Assembly (NCBI GenBank): GCA_032433765.1 | Contig: JAVIAB010000139.1 | Coordinates: forward strand, 42,613,946 to 42,677,945 | DNA from: Megaustenia siamemsis | Taxonomy: Eukaryota; Mollusca; Gastropoda; Stylommatophora; Ariophantidae | Direction: 5' to 3' | Length of the DNA: 64,000 nt | Part shown: piece after piece, positions 11,301-23,300 of the stretch | Position numbering within the stretch: position 1 is the stretch's first letter | Layout of the letters: each line of letters starts with the position of its first letter | Notes under the pieces: generated by a model | What the model saw: only the letters and a program-made list of their open reading frames with translations | Told to the model about the DNA's origin: nothing | Databases searched by the model: none | Made by a program: the position numbers and the translations under genes

Positions 11301-14300
11301 CATGTCTCTCCACAACTTTTGATCTCGACAGTTATTATTTCTGTTGTTGACCTTCTGCCAAGCCATTCTCTTAAGCTGTCCAGTATCTTTTCTCTTTGCT
11401 TCCCTCTATCTCTTCGTCCCTCAATTTTCCCATTTGATACAATATATTCCAGCTGTTCCCTTCTCATTACATGGCAAAAAAAAATGTATTGTTTCTTCCT
11501 AATATTGGAAATTAGCTCTCTTTTGCTTTGGCCTTCTTCTGAACGTTTTCATTACTCTTCATAGCTGTCCATGGTATACTCTCAACATTCTTCTGTAAAA
11601 CCACATTTCTACAGACTCCAGTGATTTCCTTGTCTTTGTCCTATTATCCATGATTCACATCAATATGTTAAGGCTGTCTCAACATAACATTTAAGAACTC
11701 TTTTTCTTGTTTCTATTGTCAAAAATGGATTACATAGTATCTTCCTCTTTTTTGGAAAGCTGCATTTGTCTAAACCATCCAACATCTCACCTCTGTTGTA
11801 CATCTACCATCTTAAGTTAACAAAGTTCCCAAATATTTAAATTCATTTTACCTGTTTTAATATTGTTCCACTTGTCTTTATTTTGTACTGAGGTGATGTC
11901 TTTTTCTTTGTTGTTACCATTACTTCTGTCTTTCTGCTATTAAGGCTGAGTCCTTTATTTTTGCTTTCTTTCACTATAATGTCTAACATTTCTTGTAACT
12001 CATTTTCACTCTTAGCAATTAAGATTGTATCATCAGCATACCTTAGATTATTTATATTATGACCTCCGATTGTTATTCCAGGCATGCCCCTTATGGATCT
12101 TAAAATAATCTCATTGTACATATTAAACAAATCTGGTGACAGCACACAACCTTGTCTAACACCCTGTTTTATTTGTTGAAGCATTTCCAATTGATTTCCA
12201 GTTCTTATGGCTGCTGTTTGTTGCAAGTACATGTTCTTTACTATTCTTAGATCTTTGCTGTCTATGTATATGCCTTCTAAAATTTTTATTTTTTTTTTAG
12301 TGCTTTATTTTGTCAAATGCTTTGGTATAATCTATAAAACATAGGTATAGATCTGTTTTCACCTCTATGGCTCTTTCTACTTATGATGTATATGGCATTG
12401 TTATTCCTTTACCTCTAACAAAACCACACTGTTCATCACTAATTTCTGGACTGATTTTGTTTTGCACTCTTTGAATGATGATTCTTAGTAATATCTTAGT
12501 CATGTGACTCATAAGGCTTATTGTGCGATAATCATCGCATTCAATCGCATCCGATTTCTTTGGTAGTGCGATGAATATTGATTTGACATGTCATCTGGCA
12601 TATATCCGCTGTTGTAGATATCATTCAATATTTTGTTATTGTTTCTATTCCCAAATCACCCATGGCTTCAATCTCTTCTTTAGTTATATTATCTGGTCCA
12701 GGAGCTTTGCCTGCTTTCATATTGCGCAAGGTATCTTCCACTTCTTCTTTGAGTATTTCTTGTCCTTCTCCATTATCCTTAATATTTACTTCTGTTCATT
12801 CATCATTATAAAGATCTTTAATGTATTCTGTCTATCGTTCCCTTATGCTTTCTTGTTCAATCAATAGTTCTCTTTCCTTTGATCTTAAGCATCCAGTTTT
12901 TGTTTGTGTTTTTCTTCCTGTTAATTCTTCAATTTGTTTGTATATAGCTTTGGCATCTCCTTTTTGTTGCATTTCAATCTCTTTGCATCTCTGTTTTAGC
13001 CATGCTTCTTTTGCTTCATTGCATTTTATTACAATTTCTTTATTTAATCTTATATACTAATCTATATTTTCCTTATTTCTTCTTCTTGCATCCATTAGCT
13101 GCAAAATGTCATCTGTCATCCATTTCTTTCTTGAATTTGTCCTCACTGGTGGTATGAACTCTTTTGATGTTTGTAGCATTGATTCTTTTAGCATTTCCCA
13201 CTGTTCATCAATGCTTTGTATCTTCTCTATTGCATTGTACCAGTTCTGAATTGTGATGTTATATTTGTCTTGCAACTTCTTGTCTGATTTGAGTAAATCT
13301 AAATTTAACTTGATGTTAACAGAGGCTTGTTTTGCTGCTTTTAATTTTACTCTAAGCTTTCCCACAACTGGTACATATATATGTTTATGGCTGACAGACA
13401 GATATGATGAGTGTACATTTATGGTTGACAGACAGATGTGATGAGTATATGTTTATATTTGACAAACAGATGTGATGAGTATATTTTTATGTTTGACAGA
13501 CATATGTGATGAGTATACATTTATGGTTCACTGACAAATGTGACAAGTATACATTTCTGGTTCACAGACAGATGTGATGAGTGTACATTTATGGTTGACA
13601 GATAGATGTGACGAGTATATGTTTATGTTGGACAGATAGGTGTGATGAGTATACATTTATGGTTCACAGACAGATGTGATGAGTGTACATTTATGGCTGT
13701 CACATTCGACAAGTGTTACGCTTTCAGACTATTCAGAATTGAAATAAGAGAAATCTGTTTAGTTTATTTGGTCACTTTGTTAATCTTTGAAAATTCTTTA
13801 GATATTTGGTGTTGTCATATTACCAGTACTGTGGACCAGTAAGAGTTATTCTACCTTTTATCACAAATGTATTGATGCCAAAAGATCGTATTAGTTTGAC
13901 CTACATCTTTGAAGGTGGCCTAGCTACAGGACACCCATTATGTGTGCGCCCCCCCCCCCCCCAAAATAAACAAACAAACAAACTCATTGTCTTAACTCTT
14001 TCCATGCAGAAGCTTTTTATCAATGCAGCAGAACAGATTTCAGAGACAAAATTTTTCATGGTTTTAAGAATCAATCTACATATTTATATAATATATATGA
14101 GGTTTAAATAATTGAACAAGGTATTAGATTTCATCAATACCAAGATGATACAAGACATGTAAAAGGAATATGGTTTGGTGACGGTTCAGACTAATCAAAT
14201 TGAGAGTGACACACTATGTGGCAAAACGTAAGCAGCCGAAATCGGCATGGTGCACAATGCGTTGAGACTTATGGAAAGAGTTTTAATTAGCGCAATTTGT

Positions 14301-17300
14301 AGTAACTCTTGTAGATCTGTCACTCTTTATAGCTTTTTTAGTAACACACTTTGTGTTTTTGTGTCACGTAGTTGCTGGTGACAGTTATTTCCCAATTACT
14401 CCCAATTTGTATTTCTCGTTATACCCAACGTGGTTTTTGCACTCCAAAGTTTTTATTTTTTGGCTGCAAACATCTTCCTTCCAATTTAACCACTTCAGTT
14501 TGGACTCATTAACGTATTCCAAGTTGACTTTTGAATGTTTTCTCTCAGATGACAAGTATCATTGTTTATTAATCACTCTCAAATTGCTTCATATGTTAAA
14601 TGTTTCCAAAAATACTTTTCCAGACTGGCGATTGTATCATAAGCAAACAGAAACTGAGTCTATATTTTATAGAGAAATAATAAGGTGGTTTTCTGATCCC
14701 TTGGATGCTCCGTCTGACAAGTCTCCATTCTGTCTGCACCATCTGACAAGTTTTGGCCGTGCTTACAACAAGGAACCAGGAGAGTGGTATGGACCAGCAT
14801 CTGTTGCTTATATTTTCAGGTATGGTCAGTGTAGTTGGTCTTTAATTGATTTCTTATTTCTTTATCTTTCAATTCCCTGTTTGAGGCCATTTTCTTATGA
14901 TTCTCCATGTCTCCCCATTCTTTTTCATGCTCTGTTGAGTTAGTTCTCAGGATTCAGGATGGGTCTTCATCTTTCTGTAGTAAAGTTTGTCAAAATAATG
15001 ACAAAGAAATTGATCTTATGAATTGTTCCATGTTCTGTAAATGCTCTTCATTGCTTCATGGTATGAAACATGAACAAGTATAAAGAGTTTTAAAGAGATT
15101 GAATTGAGATCAGTTTACATCAGATTAGATATATATATATGTAGAAGGGGAAGGAGTGCAGAGAGTAGAGGAGTAAACAAAGACAGAGAACAAGGTCAAG
15201 GAGAAAAAAGGAAAAAGATAGTAAGATGAAGTCACGAGAAAAATAAGGAGACGATGGGTCTAAATTCACGTGGAAAACATGAAGGCCATGTCCAGAAGTG
15301 AGTGGGCAGACAGACGCGTAGGAAGTCAATTTTGATTGGCTGATAACATCCAAATTTAAGATGTAAACACAAAAGATCGAGAGCACTTTATACTGAACAC
15401 TCGGAGAAATGTAGTCGGCAGGAGCACACATGCCAGTCAGGAGACGAGCGACCATGTGGGTTGGCCCATAGAGAGGCTAACCCTAGCCCAGTAGAATTAG
15501 ACGCGATGTAGATTAGTAAGTGAGTTAGAATAATGACACTAAGCAAGTGTAATAGACATTTAGCCGGCAGAAGAAACGTGATAGTTAGGAGACGCAGAGA
15601 CTAGTGAAGAATAGTTATGCGGATAGATTAACAAGTGGCACTATGAAGAGACAGTTAGTAGCAGTGCCAAGAGACTGCAGGGCTGGTAGAAGTTAGATAG
15701 TATAGGGGTGCCGTTCGATGGGGAACGGTCCACAAGTAGTTAAGATGCGAGTATGAATGCGTTTAGAGTCCAGAGATAAGTGTGAGGGCGATAGACTAAA
15801 GAATTGTAAGAGTGCGCTTTAAGTGTGTGACCTGCCATATCCAGTGTGTTTAGAGAGTCCGATGTGACAGTATTAAAAGTCGGAACAAATTCTGATAACC
15901 AATGTGTTGTTATGTGTTACACAGTTATATTTATCTGGCCTAGCGTCAACCCTCAGGGACGAATCATAACAGCAATAAAGTTGTCGTGGAATCACAATGT
16001 GAAACAGTCATCTTAACAACAAATCAGAAGTAGTACGGTGAACAGACAAGGTCAGGGCTGAGACGAATGCCCAGTGGGCACGAAGACGTGTTGTCCCGAG
16101 CAAATCATGAGCAGCGCATTCCAGCTTGAGGTCAATCGAACAGAGAACTGACAGGTGACGGTGAAGGCCGCCAGTAAAGTAAAGAACGATCGATAAACGA
16201 TCGAAATATATCAACAACAACAAATAATAAATAAATAAACTCGTCACGGTTACATATATATATATATATATACACACACACATATACATGCATATACATA
16301 CACATACATATATATATATATATGTGCGATACACACACAGAGGGAGATGTGTGGAGCGTGGATATGGGGAATTCCTGACTGCAGTGTTACTGATTCCAAA
16401 AACAGATCAGCACTACAAGGGAAGGAACTCAGAAATACCTGCAGATGTTGCATGGTGTTGGACCAAAGGGTGTCAACTCACAGGCCACTGGATTCATAAC
16501 AACAACCATAATTTGCAGGGTTGGATTAGACGTAACTACTCAATTTATGTTGCGGTAATTAAAGTTTTTAAGTTATTGAGTTATTTGTGGGTCATCATAA
16601 TTGCACATGCTCAGAAACCCTCCTCAGCAATTCCTGCAGTGTCCAGCCACTGACAACTCCAGTTGTGTGTTAGTTGATAAGTCTTCTAAGGTTGTTCAAT
16701 TCAGTTTTCAAGTATTTATATTAAGAATTTCTTTTCTCATTAATTCTGTCAAGTTTTTTTTAATGAATAAAATATACATTCATCATCATTGAGTACCGTC
16801 TCCGCAACAAAGGTTGGCTACCATGGAGCGCCATTTTGCTCTATCTCTTGCTTGATGGTGCAGGTTGTCATCGGTTGATTTGTCCATCTTTTGATGTTAC
16901 TCGTCCATGTTAATCTTGGTCTGCCTCTGCCTCTTTTACCTTGTATTTTCCCCTCCAGGATCACTTTCAGTAGGCTGTTGTGTCTTTTAACATGGCCTAA
17001 GAATCGCATTTGTCTTGTTCTAATTGTGTTCAGAAGTTCTCTTTTCATTTTTAGTTGTTTTAAGACTTTGTCATTTGTTTCTTTCCTTCCATCCAATTCT
17101 ACCTATTCTTCTATATAATATACATTCACATATACATACATACACATATACATAAAATATACATGAACAAAATATAAAGCATGTGTTTGTCTAAATGTAA
17201 AAACATAAGTAAATGATATAACCTTCAGAATTTCTTTCATGTTTTCTAATTGAACTCTTCTTGCAGAGATACCTTTATAAAAGCCAGCCAGACAGTTACA

Positions 17301-20300
17301 GTTTTAAATCAACTGTGTCTCTATGTTGCTCAAGACTGTACAGGTGAGAAGTTTATCTGACCTTTCCTGTTGAAGGGTTAGAGATAACAATTCAGATCTG
17401 ATATTCCATGACATTTTTCTGGAAGTAAGTAAAGTAAAGTACCCCCGTCACGCCAAGTGGCGTATAGGGAAATATGGTGTTAGTGACCCTATATTTTACA
17501 GACCTTCAGCACATGATTTTTGGGGTAATGTGGTCAGTATTACGCCCGTGCCGCTTTACTTTCCCAGAAAAAAATCCGGTACCCATTTAAGGCTGGGTAA
17601 ACCCGGAAGCCGTCGGTTGGGATCGAACCCTACCCCTTGTCCGTGGTAGTCCGGTTCACTAACCACTGAGCTATCGCGGCTCCCTTTTTCTGGAAGTATT
17701 CCTTTTAATCTTCTTTCAAAAGACTAATTTCCCCACTTCACAGACCAACTAGTCAAAAAGAAATGAACAAATAAAATGCAGGTGTTTTTTTACTTTGGAA
17801 AGTAAGTTAGAACAATGTGTGATGGTTCACTTATTTTTTTGTGTGCATCCCTTCTTCTCTCCTTCCTCATTTGCCTTTCAGTGTCGAGAGAATATACAGT
17901 TTGCGGTCTTTTTTTGTTCTGTTTCATCTGCTGCTGTTATGTTTCCTAGTGTTTCTAATATTTCGTCAATCCATCTTTTTTGTTGTCAGCCTTTATATTT
18001 TGTGTTCTTGCAATGTTTATTGAAGGCTCATTGTGTTGTGTTTTGATCTTTCTGAACAACTTTATCTATTGTTTCTTTATGTATTCTATGGTGGGGATTA
18101 TTCCTAACTTTTTTTTAAATTTCTGATCTTATCTCTCACGCTGTTTCCTGTCATTCATCTAACACATTTCATCTCAGTAGAAGTTATTTTTCTTATTATT
18201 CTTGCATCTATCGGTATTGTCCAACAAGGAAATAACTCTGGAGGCAAAACGAGCACTATACAATACAATCTTCATCCCAACGTTGTGCTACCATTGCCAG
18301 ACCTGGACCCTAGATGCAAGAACAATAAGAAAAATAACCTCTACAGAGATGAAATGTGTTAGACGAATGACAGGAAACAGTCTGAGAGATAAGATCAGAA
18401 ATGAAGAACTGAGAAAAAAGCTAAGAATAGCCCCTGCCATAGAATATATAAGGAAACAACAGATAAAATGGTTTGGCCACGTGACAAGGCAGAAAGAACA
18501 AAACACAAGACAACGAGCCTTCAACAAACGTTGTGAGAACACCAGACCCAAGGGTCGACCACGAAAAAGATGGGTCGATGGAATATTAGAAGCACTAGGA
18601 AACATAACAGCAGCAGAGGCGAACAGAAGAGCAAAAGACCGTAAATTATATCTCCCCTCGACGCTGAAAGGCAGATGAGGAAGGAAAGAAGAAGAAGATC
18701 TAAGGTCCAGGACTGGCAATTGTAGCACAACGTTGAAATGAAGATTGTATTGTAGAGTGCCCATTTCACCTCTTGAGTTATTTCCATGTTGGGACAATAG
18801 TAGGTATTTAAATTCCTCTACTTGTTTTAGTTGTCTGCTGTCTATAGTTATGTTGATGTTCTTTTGCGATATTCATGACTTCTGTTTTTTTAATGTTGAT
18901 TTTAATTTTGTGCCTGTGCTGCTGAGCTTATTTAAGTGTTCTTGTAGGTCTTCTATTTTTCCATGTATTAGTGCCTGATCATCTGCAAATAGAAACTCGT
19001 TGATCTCCTCTATCTCTGATGAGTTGGCTAACTTGCATATATAGTCCATGTATGTAATAAACAGTAGGGGAGGTACAACCCTGTCTTACACCTGATCTAA
19101 CTTGGAAGTGGTCTGTGTAACCTGCTGCTGTTCTGATGCTTTTCCTGGTCTGTGTACAAATTTTAATTATGTTCTGTCATCTTTTCTGTTAGCTGTTTTA
19201 AGGTGAATCACCTGTCAGAACATCCTATGTTTTTTTGGAACCCTGTTTGAGTATCGCTTAACTGTATTTCTATTATTGGTCTCAGCCTTTTTCCCACAAT
19301 CTTGGTATATAGTTTTCCTACATGGCTAAGAAGCGATATACCCCTATTGTGATTGCAGTCTCTCTTACTACCCTTACTTTTCCATATTGGTACGATGATT
19401 GCCCGTTGCCAATCTTCTGGGGCTTTTTGTTGGTGCCATGCTGCATTGAATATTCTGTGCAGCTATGTAACTCCCATTTCTCCTGCTGCTGCTATTATTT
19501 CTCACTGGTATGTTATCTATCCCCGGTGCTTTATTTTTTGGTGCATATATGATTACTTCTTTGATTTCCTTTTTCATGATGTTGGGTTCAGTGTTTGTGC
19601 TTTCTTGCATAGTTTTTGTTGTGTTATTGATAGTTGGTGTCATGTTTAATAGGTCTTCAAAATATTATTTCCATCTCTGTTGCATATGTTGGTTATTTGA
19701 TATTGACTGTCCGTCTTTGTCATTTATGAGCTCAGTAGGATCATGGTTTTCTTTTCTCACTCTTGTTGCATTTATTGCTTTGTAGAAATCTTTTGTGGCT
19801 GTCTTAAAGTCCCTCCTCGTATTTTGTCTGAATTACAAATTCTGTCTATGTGTTTTGCTTAGCTTCTGTGATAAAAAAAAGGCATATTTTTTGCATCTGG
19901 GGTTTGTAATTCTTGACTGTAACCTGTTTATTCAAGAGACTTGTCTATATCATCAACATAATAACTATCATGAGCTTAACCTTACAGGTGCTGAATTGCA
20001 GTGTTGGATTGTTTATTTATCAATTGCTGTTTATCAGCTCAACCACCACCACCTTTAATATAAATCAACCCCTTGAATTTGTGGATCCAGTTATAAAATT
20101 GTCTACTCATGATTGCGATTGCCTTTAGAATCTGTGAAACCAGGAAGCAAATACAATGGTGGTTCAAGGATGACCAAAAGTTTAGTGTGTAAATAATCTA
20201 TAAATAGCCAAAGCATATTGAAATAGTTGGGGGGAAGGAAGCATGCCATAATCCTTTTGGAGTATTCTGTGCCCAACATGGTATATTTGGCACTTGCACA

Positions 20301-23300
20301 GCAGTTGCAATGAACATGATGGTGAGTAGTGTGTCTGTGGCAGTGAAATCTATTTTTTTTTTAAAGGAAAATGTTAAATCACTTGAGATTTTAAGAATAT
20401 TGCAAGTATAGAGAACAAATGATGTCATGAGCTAAAGTAGATGAATGGTGGGATTAGTTTTGGGACAATATTTGAGTACTGAGGAGTAATGGGAAGAAAG
20501 ACCTGAAGATCTGTGAGAAATACTCTTGAAGCTCTGTCAAATGAGTTATGCTGAATGCTTTTTCCCCAGCTCATTATTGTCATGGGAACATTTTGAAGGA
20601 AGAAATTTATGACAGATGTAACACTGCAGAATGATGTCCTCTAGCGTTTATGACAGCAACCCCGTTCTTTCTGTGTCAACAGAATCAGAAATTTCTCATA
20701 ATGATGGGATCAGTTTGTGAACGCTCACAGGATATGAGCAGGGACTTCTGTGTTGAAAAAACTATATAGTTTAGAGTATGTTGTACTGTGGGAGCCGCGA
20801 TAGCTCAGTGGTTAGTGAACTGGACTAGAAAGGACAAGAGGTAGGGTTCGATCCCAACCGACGGCTTCCGGGTTCTATCTATCTATTGACCTTTCGAGCC
20901 GTATCCGGCCCATAGGGCTTAGACCAAGATACTCCTTCTCTTATCTGAATTTTTGTTCTAGCAGTTTTCAATTCTTTTAAAGATATTACTGAAGATATTA
21001 GTGGTTGATTGGCAATTTCTCTAATTTTCTCGTTTGTTTTTAATTCGTTCCACGCTATACCAAGTATTTTCCTTAGACATTTATTTTCGAATGCGTTCAA
21101 CTTTGTTTCTATATCTTTTGTTGTTTTCCAGCTTTCACACGCATACGTAAGGGTTGATAGTACATTTGATTTGAATAGCCTAAGTTTTGTGTTTGTGCTG
21201 ATAAGTTTTGATTTCCACAACTTTTCAAGGCTTCTGAAAGACATTGCTGCTTTAGCTATTCTGATTCTAATTTCTTTGCTTGTATCTCCTTCTCGATCAA
21301 TGTGACTTCCAAGATAGGTAAAGTGATCGATCTCTTCTACTAGTTTGTTTTCCATGTATATTTTGTCGTCTGTTGGAATTAAACTTTTCATGACTTTAGT
21401 CTTTTCATGATTGATCTCAAGCCCAATTTTGCTGGCTATTGATTCCGGGTTCACCCAGCCTTAAATGGGTACTGGATTTTTTCTGGGAAAGTAAAGCGGC
21501 ACGGGCGTAATACCGACCACATTACCCCAAAAATCATGTGCCGAAGGTCTGTAAAATTTATGGTCACTAACACCATATTACCTATACGCCACTTGCTTTG
21601 ACGGGGCTCTTTACTTTTTTTTTATGTTGTACTATCCATTTCCTCAGTAGAAAAAGAAATTTTGATCAAAATTGAATGACCTTTGTAGAATAAACTAAAA
21701 AGTTTCTAACACCTAATGACGCAGTATTGAAAAGATTTTTCTCCACTGTCTTCTAAAACTCTGAAGCTGCTGTATCAAAGTGATTAGTGGACTCAAGATG
21801 AATCAAGGTTCAGTTCTTAGATGTGGCTAATTTTATTTTGGTCTAACATGGCTTTGAGATTCACCAGGCCTCTGAGAATGGTACCAGAGATTTTCCCTGG
21901 TAAAGTAAGATTATTGTAATGTTATTCATAAATATACAGATCATCATAGAGAATATATGGGAACTAACACCATACTCCGCATATGTCACAAGATTTTATG
22001 TTTTTAATTTTAAGCATAAAACCTTCTTTAATGCATTTTACAGTTTAAGGGGGGGGAAAAATGTTAACAAGCTTCATTAACAAAGGTTATCTATCTATCT
22101 ATTGACCTTTCGAGCCGTAACCGGCCCATAGGGCGTAGACCAAGATACACCTTCTCCTATATGAATTTTTGTTCTAGCAGTTTTCTTTTAAAGATATTTT
22201 ATCAAATCTCGCCATCTGTCTCTGTTCTGTGCAAGCAGTTCTATCTCATTGAGGGAGCCGATTCCTGCTGCTCTTGCCTCTCTCATCAATGTTCTTCTCA
22301 GTGTCTCCCTGGGTCTTCCTCTTTTTCTTTTACCTGTTGTTTCCCATATGAGGGCTTGCTTTGCTATTCGATTATTATCTCTTCTCATCACATGTCCAAC
22401 GTATGACCATCGTCTTTTCTTTATTACTGAAGATATTAGTGGTTGATTGGCGATTTCTCTAATTTCCTCGTTTGTTTTGAATTCGTTCCATTCTATACCA
22501 AGTATTTTCCTTAGACATTTATTTTCGAATGCGTTCAACTTTGTTTCTATATCTCTTGTTGTTTTCCAGCTTTCACACGCATACGTAAGGGTTGATAGTA
22601 CATTTGATTTGAATAGCCTAAGTTTTGTGTTTGTGCTAATGAGTTTTGATTTCCACAACTTTTCAAGGCTTCTGAAAGACATTGCTGCTTTAGCCAGTCT
22701 GATTCTAATTTCTTTGCTTGTATCCCCTTCTCGATCAATGTGACTTCCAAGATAGATGAAGTGATCGATCTCTTCTACTGGTTTGTTTTCCATGTATATT
22801 TTGTCACTTGTTGGAATTAAACTTTTCATGACTTTAGTCTTTTCATGATTGACCTCAAGCCCAATTTTGCTGGCTATTGATGATAGTTCATTTGTGTTTT
22901 CCTGCATCGTTTTTATCTGATTGCTGATGAGAACTATGTCATCATAACAAAGGTTAACAAGCTTCATTAACAAAGGTTAACAAGCTTCATTAACAAAGGT
23001 TAGCAAGCTTCATTAACAAAGGGTAACAAGCTTCATTAACAAAGGTTAGCAAGCTTCATTAACAAAGGTTAACAAGCTTCATTAACAAAGGTTAGCAAGC
23101 TTCATTAACAAATGTTAACAAGCTTCATTAACAAAGGTTAGCAAGCTTCATTAACAAATGTTAACAAGCTTCATTAACAAAGGTTAACAAGCTTCATTAA
23201 CAAAGGTTAACAAGCTTCATTAACAAAGGTTAACAAGCTTCATTAACAAAGGTTAGCAAGCTTCATTAACAAAGGTTAACAAGCTTCATTAACAAAGGTT

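Noticed and set aside
14353..14623. Longer 5' extension of the third ATG4 exon using the acceptor near 14371
   Set aside because: The phase would fit, but the added 84 codons are Phe/Leu-rich and unlike any ATG4 protein. The acceptor at 14623 gives the expected FLGR-DWR join.
20788..20875. Genuine tRNA genes at the SINE heads
   Set aside because: A and B boxes are good, but the acceptor stem does not close and each head continues into the same non-tRNA body with target duplications.
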